A DNA stretch of 64,000 bases from the NCBI GenBank assembly GCA_040752275.1, contig JBFMFH010000062.1:124001-188000 (forward strand), read 5' to 3'. Source of the stretch: JBFMFH01 sp040752275 (lineage in GTDB: Bacteria; Acidobacteriota; Vicinamibacteria; Vicinamibacterales; JAKQTR01). The notes beneath the pieces were generated by a model, which did no database searches, was not told where the DNA came from, and saw only the letters and a program-made list of their open reading frames with translations. The position numbers and the translations under genes are program-made. Below are positions 34,359 through 44,088 of this stretch, in pieces. Numbering within the stretch: position 1 is the stretch's first letter; each line of letters begins with the position of its first letter.

Positions 34359-37300
34359 CTACTGCCCGATCAGCTTGTCCGCCTCGGCCTTCAGCCGCGC
34401 GTAGTCCGTCTTGAGCACGGCCAGGCGCTCGAAGGCGTCGCGGCCGACCTTCTGATCGACCCGCGTGCCCAAGCCCGCCAGATACGACGTATGCGCCTGA
34501 AGCCCCGGGCGCGCGTAGCGGACGCCTTCCGGCCACGTGACGAGTTGCGAATAGAGCTGCTCGATGGCGGCGAGCTTGTCCGCCGGACCGGCCTTGGCCG
34601 CCTCACGCGCCGCCCGGACGCGGCTGACGAGCTGCCCGACCTGCTGGCTGAACGCGCGCAGGTCGAGGATGCGCGTGTACTGCTCGACCAGATCCGCCTC
34701 GGTCACACCCGACGCGGCCACGTTCGGATCGATGAGCACCTTGAACGACTGAGTCTGGGACGCGCCGTCCACGGTGAGCTTCACCTGGTACGACCCCGGC
34801 GGCACGGTTACACCCTCACCGCTCTGCACGTTCCAGACGAACCGGTTCATGCCGGAATTCTTCGTCACGCGCGACTGGAGCGCCATCCCGCCCCGGGCCC
34901 GCGCGGCGATCATGGCGGCGTCTGGATCCTGGTCGGCCGCCGCGCCGCCTCCGCGTCCGCCACGGCCGCCGCGCCCGGCCCCGGCCACTGGCGCGTTGCT
35001 GCTGTAGCTGTTCACGACGGCACCGGTCGCGTCGAGCACGTCGATCTGCACGGGGCCCGCAGGCTCCGATGGCAGGTAGTAATCGAAGGTCGGCCCGAGC
35101 GTCGCGGGGCTGATGCGCGTCCGGTAGCCGTCACGCGGCGCGAACAGCTTCACGGCACCCTTCGAGCTGCCAGGCGTCAGCTGGTGCAGCACGCTCAGGT
35201 TGTCCATGATCCAGAAGGCGCGGCCCTGCGTCGCGACGAGCAGGTCCTTCCGGTGCACCTTGATGTCGTTGATCGGGATCTGCGGCATGTTCTGGAAAGA
35301 CGGCTGCCAGTGGGCCCCATCGTCGAACGAGATGTACAAGCCGAATTCCGTGCCGGCGTAGAGCAGACCCTCGCGGCTGGGATCCTCGCGGACGACGCGG
35401 GTGGGCGTGTCAGCGGGGATGCCGTTCGCGCCGTCGGTCAGCCGCCGCCACGTCTTGCCGTAGTCGTCGGTCTTGTAGATGTACGGCGCGTAGTCGCCGA
35501 GCAGGTACCGGTAGACCGCGTAGTACGCAGAGCCCCTCCGGTGCGGTGACGGATCGACGAACGCCACGCGGCCGCCTTCGGGCAGTTCCTTCGGCGTGAT
35601 GCGGGTCCAGTTCACGCCGCCGTCGCGCGTGATGCTGAACGGCCCGTCGTTCGCGCCCGTCCAGATGACGCCCTTCTCGAGGGGCGACTCGGCGATGGCG
35701 TAGAGCGTCGAGTAGAACTCCTCGCCGGTCACGTCGCGCGTGATCGGCTCGCCGCTCGGACCCTGGCAGCACGGCGGGAACGCGGTCAGATCCGGAGAGA
35801 TCGTCTCCCACGTCACGCCCTTGTCGTGCGTGCGGTGGACGTGCTGCGACCCGTAGTAGAGCACCTCCGGGTCGAAGGGCGACAGGTTCATGGGTGAGAC
35901 CCGCTGGAAGCGGAGGACGAGCTCGTTCCCGGCATTGCCGTAGAGCGATTGCCCGCCGATCCAGTAGCTCCGGTTCTGGTTGGTCCTCAGGTCCATGACC
36001 TCGTACTGGCCTTTGCACGAGCCGTAGACGGTGTTGGGATCGGTGGGGTGCGGGATGATCGGGCCCGTCTCGCAGCCCGGGCCGGTCCGCCAGTCGCCCG
36101 TGTTGTACGGATTCGCCACGCTCGACAGGATGACGGTGGTGTTGTCCTGCTGCGCGCCGTAGATCTTGTACGGGAACGCATTGTCGGCCCACACCTGGTA
36201 GAACTCGCCCGTCACCTGGTTCATCTGGGTCGACCAGGTCCGGCCGCCGTCGGTCGAGACGTTGGCGCCGCCGTCGTTGGCCTGCACCATGATGGTGCCG
36301 TCTCTCGGACTGACCCAGATGTCGTGGTTGTCCCCGTGCGGCGTCCGCATGGTGGTCAGCGTCTTGCCGCCATCGACGGACTTGTAGAAGCCCTCGGCGC
36401 CGCAGTACACCACGTCGGCGTTGGTCGGGTCGGCCCCGAGCGTTGTGTAGTAGAAGGGCCGCTGGATGATCCCGGGCGTGGCGTTGACCTGCGTCCAGGT
36501 CGCGCCGGCATCATCGGACCGGTAGAGGCCTCCGCCGGGCTTGGCCTCGACGAGGGCATAGATGCGATCGGGCTTCGCGGCGGTCACAGCGAGGTTGCCC
36601 TTGCCGATCAGCTGATTCGGCAGCCCCGTCGAGATCTTCGTGAACGTCTCGCCGCCGTCCGTGCTCTTGTAGAAGCCGCCCTCCGTGCTGCCGCTGATGA
36701 TCGTCCAGGGCTTCCGCTCCAGGCGCGACAGCCATGCGTAGACGACGGCCGGGTTGCCGGGCCGGAACTCGACATCCATGGCGCCAAGCTGGTCAGAAAG
36801 ATACAGCGTCTTCTTCCAGGTCTTCCCGCCGTCGACGCTCTTGAAGACACCGCGCTCGGCGTTCTTCTTGAAGATGTCGCCCGTCATCGCGGCAAGGACG
36901 ATATCCGGGTTGGTGGGGTGGATGCGGATGGCGCCGCACTGGCCGCCGTCGCGGAGTCCCGCGAACCCCCATGTCTGGCCGCCGTCGGTGCTCTTGTAGA
37001 TGCCGCGTCCCGTCGAGACGTTGCTGCGAACCCCGTCCGAGCCGGTGCCGACGTAAATGATGTCGGGATTCGAGTCGGCCACGGCGATCGAGCCGATGGA
37101 GCCGAGCGGGATCTGCCCGTCCGTGATGGGTGTCCATGTGGCGCCGTTGTCGGTCGTGCGGAACACGCCGCCGCTTGCGACGCCCATGTAGAAGGTCGTT
37201 GGCTGGGTGGGCACGCCAGTCACGGTTGTCACGCGGCCTCCGCGCGACGGGCCGACGAGGCGATACGTGAGGCCCTTGAGCAGGGCCGGATCGACGCCGC

Positions 37301-37448
37301 CCGTCGGAGCCGCGGCAGTCTGTGCCGCCCGCTCGGCATCACCGAGGGCCGGTCCGGCCACCATCGTGTTGGTGAACACGAGCAGAGAGGTTAGCAGCAG
37401 CACGGGTGCGGCGATGGCCGCGCGCATCAACCAGTGAGTTCGGGTCAT
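34359..37448 (-). CDS. Large secreted BNR/sortilin (VPS10-like) repeat protein
   Basis: A 1029-residue protein with an N-terminal signal/anchor helix (residues ~8-30). It has at least ten BNR-type repeats of the form S-x-D-x-G-x-T-W (DNGATWTPI, DGGQTWGFA, DGGKTWKKT, DGGETFTKI, DDAGATWTQV, DKGVTWETI, DDYGKTWRRL), as in a multi-blade beta-propeller. A beta-sandwich domain with NRFVWNVQSGEGVTVPPGSYQVKLTVDG follows at ~860-930, then a C-terminal helical region. Such proteins are common in Acidobacteriota and are annotated as glycosyl-hydrolase-like; no catalytic residues are evident. Confidence 0.85.
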   Translation of the reverse strand: MTRTHWLMRAAIAAPVLLLTSLLVFTNTMVAGPALGDAERAAQTAAAPTGGVDPALLKGLTYRLVGPSRGGRVTTVTGVPTQPTTFYMGVASGGVFRTTDNGATWTPITDGQIPLGSIGSIAVADSNPDIIYVGTGSDGVRSNVSTGRGIYKSTDGGQTWGFAGLRDGGQCGAIRIHPTNPDIVLAAMTGDIFKKNAERGVFKSVDGGKTWKKTLYLSDQLGAMDVEFRPGNPAVVYAWLSRLERKPWTIISGSTEGGFYKSTDGGETFTKISTGLPNQLIGKGNLAVTAAKPDRIYALVEAKPGGGLYRSDDAGATWTQVNATPGIIQRPFYYTTLGADPTNADVVYCGAEGFYKSVDGGKTLTTMRTPHGDNHDIWVSPRDGTIMVQANDGGANVSTDGGRTWSTQMNQVTGEFYQVWADNAFPYKIYGAQQDNTTVILSSVANPYNTGDWRTGPGCETGPIIPHPTDPNTVYGSCKGQYEVMDLRTNQNRSYWIGGQSLYGNAGNELVLRFQRVSPMNLSPFDPEVLYYGSQHVHRTHDKGVTWETISPDLTAFPPCCQGPSGEPITRDVTGEEFYSTLYAIAESPLEKGVIWTGANDGPFSITRDGGVNWTRITPKELPEGGRVAFVDPSPHRRGSAYYAVYRYLLGDYAPYIYKTDDYGKTWRRLTDGANGIPADTPTRVVREDPSREGLLYAGTEFGLYISFDDGAHWQPSFQNMPQIPINDIKVHRKDLLVATQGRAFWIMDNLSVLHQLTPGSSKGAVKLFAPRDGYRTRISPATLGPTFDYYLPSEPAGPVQIDVLDATGAVVNSYSSNAPVAGAGRGGRGGRGGGAAADQDPDAAMIAARARGGMALQSRVTKNSGMNRFVWNVQSGEGVTVPPGSYQVKLTVDGASQTQSFKVLIDPNVAASGVTEADLVEQYTRILDLRAFSQQVGQLVSRVRAAREAAKAGPADKLAAIEQLYSQLVTWPEGVRYARPGLQAHTSYLAGLGTRVDQKVGRDAFERLAVLKTDYARLKAEADKLIGQ

Positions 37449-37650
37449 GAGACGTTCTCCAGGCGAAATGGCAAGTCGTCGCCGGTAAGCTTACTACTAC
37501 CTGCCCACCGAGTGCTCCATGATGAAGAGGCTGGCCGAGACCCGCCTTCGTTCTCGCGGTGATGGTGGGAACTCCGGCGCATCTGTCCGCGCCCAGATCG
37601 CGGCGAAGCGGCGCGAGGAAGAATGCGGGCCGGAGCGATGCGAAGGCGGA

Positions 37651-37727
37651 TGGCGCGCCCTGCAGGACTCGAACCTGCGGCCTCCTGGTTCGTAGCCAGA
37701 CGCTCTATCCAGCTGAGCTAAGGGCGC
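37651..37727 (-). tRNA. tRNA-Arg(ACG)
   Basis: A 77-base cloverleaf with acceptor GCGCCCT/AGGGCGC, D-arm GCTCAGCTGGATAGAGC, anticodon loop CTACGAA and T-arm GCAGG-TTCGAGT-CCTGC. The CCA is encoded. A34 of the ACG anticodon is the usual substrate of TadA, whose gene is 3.7 kb away. Confidence 0.97.
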
Positions 37728-37840
37728 GCGGCGTGGTGCGGTCCGGCGGAGCGTGGCCGCCGGAACTCCTGAGTATAGCACGACAGGGATGCCGGCCTGC
37801 CGGCCCGTGCCGGCCTGTTGTGCTATCGTTCCCGCAAGAG

Positions 37841-39082
37841 ATGACGCCCGCCCAGGCTTCCCTTGTCGCGCTCCTCGTCGCGATCATCCTCAGCTGTACG
37901 ACCCAGATCAACGTCGGCCTTGTCGCGATTGTGCTGGCGTGGCTCGTCGGCGTCTACGGGGCCGGCCTGTCCGCATCCGACATCGCTGCGGGCTTTCCGG
38001 TGCAGCTGTTCCTGACCCTGGCCGGCGTGACGCTGCTCTTCGCGCTCTCCGACGTCAACGGGACGATCGATACGACCACCAGGCGCATCCTGCGCCTGGC
38101 GCGCGGGAGCGCCCGGCTGGTGCCCGTCCTGTTCTTCCTCATTGCAATGACCGTTTCGACGATCGGGCCGGGCGCCGTGGCGAGCGTCGCACTCGTCGCA
38201 CCCGTGGCCATGGCCCTCGGCCGCCGCGCCGGGGTGCCGCCGTTCCTGACCGCCCTCATGGTGGCGAACGGCGCGAATGCCGGCAACCTGTCGCCGTTGA
38301 GCAGCGTTGGCATCATCGCCAACACCAAGATGGCTGACGTTGGCCTTGGCGGCCACGAATGGAAGGTGTGGGCGGCGAACTTCCTGGCTCATGTGGTCGT
38401 GGCGGCCGCAGCCTGGCTGCTGTTCGGCGGGCGGCGGCTCGAGTCGCGCGTGCAGGCCGGAGACGAAACACCGCGGCTGACGGGCCGGCAGCAGGGGACG
38501 CTCGCCGTCATCGCGACCTGGGTGGGCGCCGTGGTGCTGCTTGGATTGAATCTGGGCTTCGCGGCCTTTGGGGCCGCGATCGTGCTGGTGCTGGCAAGGC
38601 TGGCCGACGAGACATCCGCCGTCCGCAAGATGCCGTGGGGCGCCATCCTGATGGTCTGCGGCGTGTCGTTGCTTGTGACGGTGCTGGAAAAGACGGGCGG
38701 GATGGAGCTCTTCAGCGGCCTGCTTGCCCGCTTCGCGACGCCCTGGTCCGTGAACGGCGTGATGGCGTTCTTGACCGGCGTGATCTCGACCTACAGCAGC
38801 ACGTCCGGCGTCGTGCTGCCGTCGTTCCTGCCCACGGTTCCCGGCATCATCGAGCGGGTCGGCGGCGGAGATCCCCTGGCGCTGGCACTGAGCATCAATG
38901 TCGGGTCGTCGCTGGTGGACGTCTCGCCCCTCTCGACGATCGGCGCGCTCTCGGTTGCCGCTCTGCCGAACGGCGATGATTCAGCGCTGCTCTTCCGCCG
39001 GCTCCTGATCTGGGGATTCTCGATGACCGTCGCCGGTGCAATCCTGTCGCAGATGTTCGCCGGCCGGCTCGCAGCCCTGTAG
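37841..39082 (+). CDS. SLC13/dicarboxylate carrier MatC-like anion permease
   Basis: A 413-residue membrane protein with about 11-12 hydrophobic helices. The N-terminal MatC-type segment is followed by the re-entrant ANGANAGNLSPLSSVGIIANTK and a C-terminal counterpart SINVGSSLVDVSPLSTIGALSV, the inverted-repeat substrate and cation site. The start is ATG 37841; the frame upstream runs over the tRNA-Arg. The substrate is probably a C4-dicarboxylate or similar anion; no catabolic gene is nearby to narrow it. Confidence 0.85.
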   Translation: MTPAQASLVALLVAIILSCTTQINVGLVAIVLAWLVGVYGAGLSASDIAAGFPVQLFLTLAGVTLLFALSDVNGTIDTTTRRILRLARGSARLVPVLFFLIAMTVSTIGPGAVASVALVAPVAMALGRRAGVPPFLTALMVANGANAGNLSPLSSVGIIANTKMADVGLGGHEWKVWAANFLAHVVVAAAAWLLFGGRRLESRVQAGDETPRLTGRQQGTLAVIATWVGAVVLLGLNLGFAAFGAAIVLVLARLADETSAVRKMPWGAILMVCGVSLLVTVLEKTGGMELFSGLLARFATPWSVNGVMAFLTGVISTYSSTSGVVLPSFLPTVPGIIERVGGGDPLALALSINVGSSLVDVSPLSTIGALSVAALPNGDDSALLFRRLLIWGFSMTVAGAILSQMFAGRLAAL

Positions 39083-39282
39083 GCGCCACTTCCCCACGAG
39101 GCTCGGCTTCAGACTGCCGAGCACGTGCGGGTGCGGCTCCGACCCGCTCGGTTGCGGTGTTGGCCTGGCCCCGCGTGCTGCGGGGCGGTCCAGGTCTTCG
39201 CCATCGGCGCCGTACGCCACAACGGGGCGCCCATCCGTTCGGACGAACCGCCCCGTCGCGGGCCACGCCGGGAATCCGCGTC

Positions 39283-39693
39283 CTACGTGTTCTCTTTCTT
39301 GTGACAGTCCATGCACTTCTTGGCTGCGGGCACCTTCTTGCCTGCGGCCGCCTCCTTGACGTGGCAATCGATGCACAGGCCCTTCGTTGCCAGCGCGTCG
39401 TGGAACGCCGCCTGAGCCTTGGTCTTCATCGGGGCTGCCGCCGTCTTGGTGTGGCAATCCTGGCACTTCTCCTGCTTCGCCTTCATCGGCTTCTCGGGCT
39501 TCGACGCGTGGTGACACGTGTCGCACTTGGCGTCGCCGATGGTCTTCACATGTGCGGCGTGCAAGAACTTGACGCCACCCATCGGGGAACCCTTCAGGAT
39601 GGTGACGTCGGGGGCCTGCTGGGCGATCACGACTGGGGCTGCCAGCAGTGCGAGTCCAGCCAAGGCCGCGGCAATCAAGCCGAGTCTCTTCAT
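39283..39693 (-). CDS. Periplasmic tetraheme cytochrome c (c7/c3-like)
   Basis: A 136-residue protein with a signal peptide (to about residue 25, VVIAQQ) and four CxxCH haem sites at 57-61, 77-81, 107-111 and 127-131. Extra histidines (FLHAAH, CHHAS, FHDAL) can serve as sixth ligands. GGVKFLHAAHVK is the typical class III start. The start is ATG 39693 with a strong AAGGAGG. It probably moves electrons in the periplasm. No partner oxidoreductase is adjacent. Confidence 0.9.
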   Translation of the reverse strand: MKRLGLIAAALAGLALLAAPVVIAQQAPDVTILKGSPMGGVKFLHAAHVKTIGDAKCDTCHHASKPEKPMKAKQEKCQDCHTKTAAAPMKTKAQAAFHDALATKGLCIDCHVKEAAAGKKVPAAKKCMDCHKKENT

Positions 39694-39934
39694 GCTGCCT
39701 CCTTCGACAGTGCCTGCCCGTCGAGAATCGGCCGACCATCGGCCGTGGCGTGTTCCGGCAGGCCCGGCCGGGCTCTCTTCCCCGCCCGGCCTCTCACGAA
39801 ACGCGACAATTGCGGGGGCGTGCATCACCGGCCGTCTCACGACCGAGTCGACCGACAAACGGCGGAAATCGTATCACTAGTGGCGGACCCTCCGCCAGCG
39901 GCCGTCGACCCTACGTTGCCCGCCCGCCTGCTCT

Positions 39935-41305
39935 CTATCCATGCAGAAGGGATGCCAGGTGCTCTCGAAGCGTGTCCAGCCGGTACGAGCCATCGACGGG
40001 GTTGTGGTAACCCTGCCGGCGCTCATCTGGGCTCAGGTCCGCATGGTCCTTCATCGGCTCGAACTGCGTGCCCTCGTGCCACTCGTTGAAGGAGTTGACA
40101 TAGACGAGGAACGTCCCTTGGCGGGCGTTCGAGAGTCGGTCGTCCAACTGAAGCTGCAGGGTCGTCTGCAGCGAACTGAAGATCCGCCGCCGCGCGAGCC
40201 GGCGGGCCAGCTCCCGGCCGCGGACCCGCTGCCAGTCCAGGTCCTGTGCCGGCGGCTCGAATTCGGGCAGCACGTAGCATGAATCCGGTGCGACGTCGCG
40301 CGCCTCGATCCCGTCGAACCCCGGATTGCAGTTGAAACTGAAGACCAGGTCGTGCGCGCTGCAGGCGCTCGCGAATCCGGGCCAGGTGGAAGGCCGCACG
40401 TAGTTGTCGTAGATGGCGATACCGTCGAATCCCGACGCGCGAACCCGCGAGAAGTCCAGAGAGTCGGCCAGCAGCCACAACCGGTCGAAGTCTTCGGCGA
40501 GCCGGGTGCGCACGCGATCGGACTCTCGACGCCAGTCGCTGTCACTGGTGTAGTCGCGCGTGACGTGCACGATACCGTGGCAGTCCGTTGACGTGGGCGG
40601 GAGGATCGTCCGGAACGACTTGAACACCGGACCTTGGCGCCCTGCCGCATCACGCAGGAGAAGGAGACAGTCCCAACGCCGCCGCTCGCCGTACTCCCGG
40701 ACGAGCAGCGAGATGTCCTGCCAGTAGGACAGGCCGCGATCGTCGCGGTACGGCTCCAGGTGGAACGCCACGTGGACGTCGTGCGCCCGCATGACGTCCA
40801 TGACCTGGTGGACGGCGCGGTCGGTCGGGGAGCCCGGCCCCCACCAGCTCAGGTTGATCGCGCCGACACCCGCCTCGGCGATCCAGCGCGCATGCTGCTC
40901 GAGCACCGCGGTCGACAGTGAGTCGTACGCCCCGAGGAGCGGTACGTTGTTGGCGGCGATGTCGACGGGAGGATTCCGGCCCTCTTCGTTCCAGTGCGCC
41001 CAGGGGTTGGTCGAGTACCAGGGGTAGTACTCGAAGATGATGTGGCGCTTGAGGTCCGGGAACCGGGCTCGCAGCGTCCGTCCGAGGACCGACAGATCCA
41101 CGGGCGGGAGGCCGGTGTCGTCGGTGGCGTCCAGCAGACCTGGCAGGCCGCCGTTCGCCAGTTCGGCGCCGACCGACGATGCGTTCCGCCACCGGGGCGC
41201 GGCCACGTCGCGCGCCGACGGCCGCAGTTGTCCGAGCGGCCGTGTCAGGGACCCGACGCCCGCCGCGGCGACGGACCGCACGAACCCCCGTCGCGTGACC
41301 ATCAT
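39935..41305 (-). CDS. GH99-like (endo-alpha-mannosidase fold) secreted protein
   Basis: A 456-residue protein with a Tat-type leader (TRRGFVRSVAAAGVG). The body fits GH99/GH71-like TIM barrels: FEYYPWYSTNPWAHWNEEGR, GAINLSWWGPGSPTDRAV, VAFHLEPYRDD, FDGIAIYDNYVRPSTWPGFA, FSFNCNPGFDG and YVNSFNEWHEGTQFEPM, the last two carrying the acidic residues of the family. The natural substrate is not known. Starts ATG 41305 and 41302 are adjacent. It is divergent from tadA. Confidence 0.85.
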   Translation of the reverse strand: MMVTRRGFVRSVAAAGVGSLTRPLGQLRPSARDVAAPRWRNASSVGAELANGGLPGLLDATDDTGLPPVDLSVLGRTLRARFPDLKRHIIFEYYPWYSTNPWAHWNEEGRNPPVDIAANNVPLLGAYDSLSTAVLEQHARWIAEAGVGAINLSWWGPGSPTDRAVHQVMDVMRAHDVHVAFHLEPYRDDRGLSYWQDISLLVREYGERRRWDCLLLLRDAAGRQGPVFKSFRTILPPTSTDCHGIVHVTRDYTSDSDWRRESDRVRTRLAEDFDRLWLLADSLDFSRVRASGFDGIAIYDNYVRPSTWPGFASACSAHDLVFSFNCNPGFDGIEARDVAPDSCYVLPEFEPPAQDLDWQRVRGRELARRLARRRIFSSLQTTLQLQLDDRLSNARQGTFLVYVNSFNEWHEGTQFEPMKDHADLSPDERRQGYHNPVDGSYRLDTLREHLASLLHG

Positions 41306-41328
41306 GACGGCGACCTCCGTGCCATCGT

Positions 41329-41394
41329 AGCCCCGGGACTTTTCGGCCCTGGGAACGGAGCAGCCCCAGGACCTCTCAGCCCTGGGGACCGAGC
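41329..41394. repeat. Two tandem copies of a 33-bp unit with internal dyad
   Basis: Copies at 41329-41361 and 41362-41394 differ at several positions. Each carries AGCCCC(G/A)GGAC and (C/A)GCCCTGGG(A/G)AC, which can fold back on each other. They sit in the gap between the GH99-like gene and tadA, so they may be transcribed on either strand. Confidence 0.7.
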
Positions 41395-41452
41395 AGACGT
41401 AGACCCGGGGCTCTCTTCCGGGCTTCGCTGCCGTACAATACCGGATTCTCCC

Positions 41453-41908
41453 ATGGTCGCCCACGACGCTTTCATGCGCGCTGCCCTGGACGAGGCCCGC
41501 CGCGCGGCCGACGGCGGAGAGGTCCCGGTCGGGGCGGTCGTCGTTCTCGACGGGGTCGTTGTCGGGCGGGGATTCAACCAGCCCATAGCGGCGGTCGACC
41601 CCACGGCTCATGCCGAGATCGTGGCTCTGCGCGCCGCCGCGCGGGCCATCGGCAACTACCGGCTGGTCGGGACGACGCTTTACGTCACCGTGGAGCCGTG
41701 CCTGATGTGCGTGGGGGCGATGGTGCACGCCCGCGTCGGGACGCTCGTCTTCGGCGCCACCGAGCCGAAGGCGGGGGCGGTCATCTCGACGGCACAGGCT
41801 CACGAGAATCCTGCGCTCAACCACCGCCTGGCCGTGATTGGCGGCGTGCTCGAAGAGGAGTGCCGAGCCGCCATCCAGGAGTTCTTTCGCGTCCGTCGCG
41901 CACGGTAG
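41453..41908 (+). CDS. tadA: tRNA-specific adenosine-34 deaminase
   Basis: A 151-residue zinc deaminase that turns A34 of tRNA-Arg(ACG) into inosine. Zinc site: His53 and Glu55 in TAHAEIVALR, Cys83 and Cys86 in EPCLMCVGAM. ATEPKAGAVIS and the NH-rich C-terminus also fit. The start is ATG 41453. The tRNA substrate is coded in this window. Confidence 0.94.
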   Translation: MVAHDAFMRAALDEARRAADGGEVPVGAVVVLDGVVVGRGFNQPIAAVDPTAHAEIVALRAAARAIGNYRLVGTTLYVTVEPCLMCVGAMVHARVGTLVFGATEPKAGAVISTAQAHENPALNHRLAVIGGVLEEECRAAIQEFFRVRRAR

Positions 41909-42066
41909 GACGAGCTCGCCGCGATTCTGGAGCCACGTCGCGACGGTACCGTATGGCCATCATGCTCCACACGGGTGCGGGCTTCGGGCGGCCTGAACGG
42001 TTTCTGAACGGCTCCCCGGCCGGGGGCGAGACCCCGCCTGTTTCCGATATAATGGAGAGATCATGC

Positions 42067-42157
42067 GGAGAGGTACCGAAGTGGTCGTAACGGGGGCGCC
42101 TCGAAAGCGTCTTGTCGGGTAACCGGCACGGGGGTTCGAATCCCCCCCTCTCCGCCA
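42067..42157 (+). tRNA. tRNA-Ser(CGA)
   Basis: A 91-base class II tRNA with acceptor GGAGAGG/CCTCTCC, anticodon loop CTCGAAA, a long variable arm, discriminator G and encoded CCA. A decayed accessory region begins directly after its 3' end, as is common for tRNA genes used as integration sites, though no matching att repeat was found. Confidence 0.96.
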
Positions 42158-42342
42158 GCCTTCGCTCACCTCCAGCCTAGCATCTCCTTCGGTGAGCTAC
42201 GGCTAGGCAGGCCAGCCTTCACGCGAAGGCGGACCGCAGTTCCTGCCGCATTCGAACCCCCTCACGTACAGCAGTCCGTCCCTTCCTTCCCGCGCCTTTC
42301 CGCCGTCGAACCACCCGCCTTTTCCCGGATCTGGTTGAGAAG

Positions 42343-42361
42343 AGTAACGCCAAGCGTTACT
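42343..42361. promoter_or_regulatory. Perfect palindrome AGTAACGC-CAA-GCGTTACT
   Basis: Eight-base arms around a three-base centre. It resembles the operators found in front of some type II toxin-antitoxin operons, but no such gene follows. A weak terminator is the alternative (two T bases follow on the plus strand). Confidence 0.5.
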
Positions 42362-42463
42362 TTGGACAAGCAGTTCAGGGGTGCACCGTGGACACCGTCA
42401 ACATGAGGTCACGCCGCTGAGGGCCATCTGGGGGTTCGATGCGAGACTCGTGGCAATCGGCTG

Positions 42464-43197
42464 CTTCGAATCGCCGCCTTCCAGAACCCCGAGTTCTACA
42501 AGGCACAGGCCATGCGGCTGTCCACCTTCGGCAAGCCCCGCGTCGTGGCCTGTGCAGAGGATCATCCTCATCACATTGGCATGCCCCGCGGATGTCTGGA
42601 TGACGTTCGACACGAGTTGGAAAGCCTGAGGGTTCGGCCCGTCATCCGTGACCTTCGTCTTGCCGGCGCACCGCTCGACGTTGCATTCCAGGGCACGCTC
42701 CGCGCCGATCAGCAGCGCGCTGCCGAGGTCATGCTGAGGCACGAGACGGGCGTACTGGCGGCCTCCACGGCGTTCGGCAAGACCGTCGTCGCGGCATGGC
42801 TGATCGCCCAACGCGGCGTGAGTGCACTTGTGCTGGTTCACCGGCAGCAGTTGCTGGATCAGTGGATCGAACGGCTGGCTACCTTTCTCGGCGTTTCGAA
42901 CCGGTCGATTGGGCGAATCGGGGGCGGCCGCGATCGCACGACGGGGCGACTGGACGTAGCCATCATCCAGAGCCTCGTGTGGAAGGGTGTTGTCGACGAC
43001 CGCGTCGCCGAATACGGACACCTCGTTGTCGACGAGTGCCATCACCTGTCCGCGCAGAGTTTCGAGAACGTCGCACGCCAGGCAAAGGCGCGGTACGTGC
43101 TCGGTCTTTCCGCCACTGTGGCGCGGAAGGACGGTCATCACGATTCGCTGTGCGATCAGTCGTTCTCGATGAGCTGCCGCAACCCGAGGCCTAGGTG
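42464..43197 (+). pseudogene. Helicase fragment (superfamily 2, TOTE-like), truncated at both ends
   Basis: Family sequence begins before any start codon (RIAAFQNPEFYKAQAMRLS, from about 42464). It includes LRADQQRAAEVMLRHETGVL, the Walker A-like TAFGKTV, LVHRQQLLDQWIERL, the DEAH-type box DECHH and LSATVARKDGHH. It then leaves the family and stops at 43197. The second helicase domain and any primase domain are missing. In TOTE-type conflict elements such a helicase is part of a larger protein. The piece is probably not functional. Confidence 0.75.
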
Positions 43198-43520
43198 ATC
43201 TCGACCAGCGTGTCGCCCCGCGTCAGCGCCACGACCACGTCGGGGAAGACGTCGGCAAACCACCGCAGCGTCTCCCGACGGCTGGCGTTGCCGAGGCGGA
43301 TCCACACGACCGAGGGGCCCTCAGGACTCATCGTCCGTCGCAATCGGAAGTCCTCGTCCTTGCTGAGAATCACGGCCCCTGACGAGAGGGCGTGCTCCCA
43401 GATCGTACGATCATCCGCCTCAGTCAGCCCGCAATCGAAGACGTGCACGGCCTCGTGGCCTTGCTCCGTCAGCCAGGTCACCAGCGCTGGCGGGAGCTGG
43501 GCGTCGATAAGGAACCGCAT
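43191..43520 (-). CDS. DUF5615 PIN-like toxin
   Basis: A 109-residue protein: MRFLIDAQLPPALVTWLTEQGHEAVHVFD, TIWEHALSSGAVILSKDEDF, and the C-terminal RWFADVFPDVVVALTRGDTLVEIT. Acidic residues at positions 6, 29 and 55-57 are where PIN-type nucleases bind metal. The start overlaps the stop of the DUF433 gene upstream (ATGA). This is the standard antitoxin-toxin arrangement, so a toxin role is inferred from the pair. Confidence 0.85.
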   Translation of the reverse strand: MRFLIDAQLPPALVTWLTEQGHEAVHVFDCGLTEADDRTIWEHALSSGAVILSKDEDFRLRRTMSPEGPSVVWIRLGNASRRETLRWFADVFPDVVVALTRGDTLVEIT

Positions 43521-43744
43521 CACGCAATCCGCAGGACTGGGTGGTCTGACTGAACAGCAGCGAATTCGAGGGCTGCCACGATATCCTCCGCCTCCAGGTA
43601 CGGAAAGTCGGCGAGGATCTCTTCGTGACTCGACCCGGCAGCCAGCAGGTCCAGGACGTCCTTGACGCGAATCCGCATGCCTCGAATGCACGGACGTCCG
43701 CCGCACTGCTCCGGCCTGACCGTGATGCGGTGAAGTTGGCTCAT
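43520..43744 (-). CDS. DUF433 antitoxin-like protein
   Basis: A 74-residue protein: RITVRPEQCGGRPCIRGMRIRVKDVLDLLAAGSSHEEILADFPYLEAEDIVAAL. This is the typical DUF433 helix-turn-helix fold, probably DNA-binding and autoregulatory. It is coupled to the DUF5615 gene by a 1-base overlap. Confidence 0.88.
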   Translation of the reverse strand: MSQLHRITVRPEQCGGRPCIRGMRIRVKDVLDLLAAGSSHEEILADFPYLEAEDIVAALEFAAVQSDHPVLRIA

Positions 43745-44026
43745 GCTGCTTGACCTCAGGTCATCTTAGCATCGTCGTCATCGTTACTGGTCCACCACCG
43801 ACCAACGGCCCGCAGGCGGCTGGCGCTGCCCAGCGCGGCGGCTTCTCGCAGCGCATCTCGGTGTCCCGTACTGAGGCCCATCAGCGGGTTCGATGCGAGA
43901 CTCGCGCGGATCGCGCGGGTTGTGAGGCCCGGCTTACCCCCCTCTCCCCCATTCGACTCTCCTGGCTCACCGGACGCGAGCCGCCAGGCTCGCTCATGGC
44001 AAGCCAGCCCAGGGAGAATGCCCTGA

Positions 44027-44088
44027 GTCCCTCGACCCTGCTCGGGACTCCCTGAACAAGGTCGAAGGGAGCGAACGCGAGTGAGTCG
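44027..44088. repeat. Imperfect palindromic repeat
   Basis: TCCCTCGACCCTGCTCGGGA and the inverse of TCCCTTCGACCTTGTTCAGG face each other across a few bases, so the transcript can form a long hairpin. The stretch 43745-44250 has no gene I can support. Besides this repeat it holds the copy of an 18-base motif also found at 42433 and runs of CTTCGCC/GGCGAAGG near 44096-44200. Confidence 0.6.

Noticed and set aside
39083..39282. Possible terminator CCCCGC-GTGCT-GCGGGG between the permease and cytochrome genes
   Set aside because: The stem is only six bases with no T-run; not strong enough to list.
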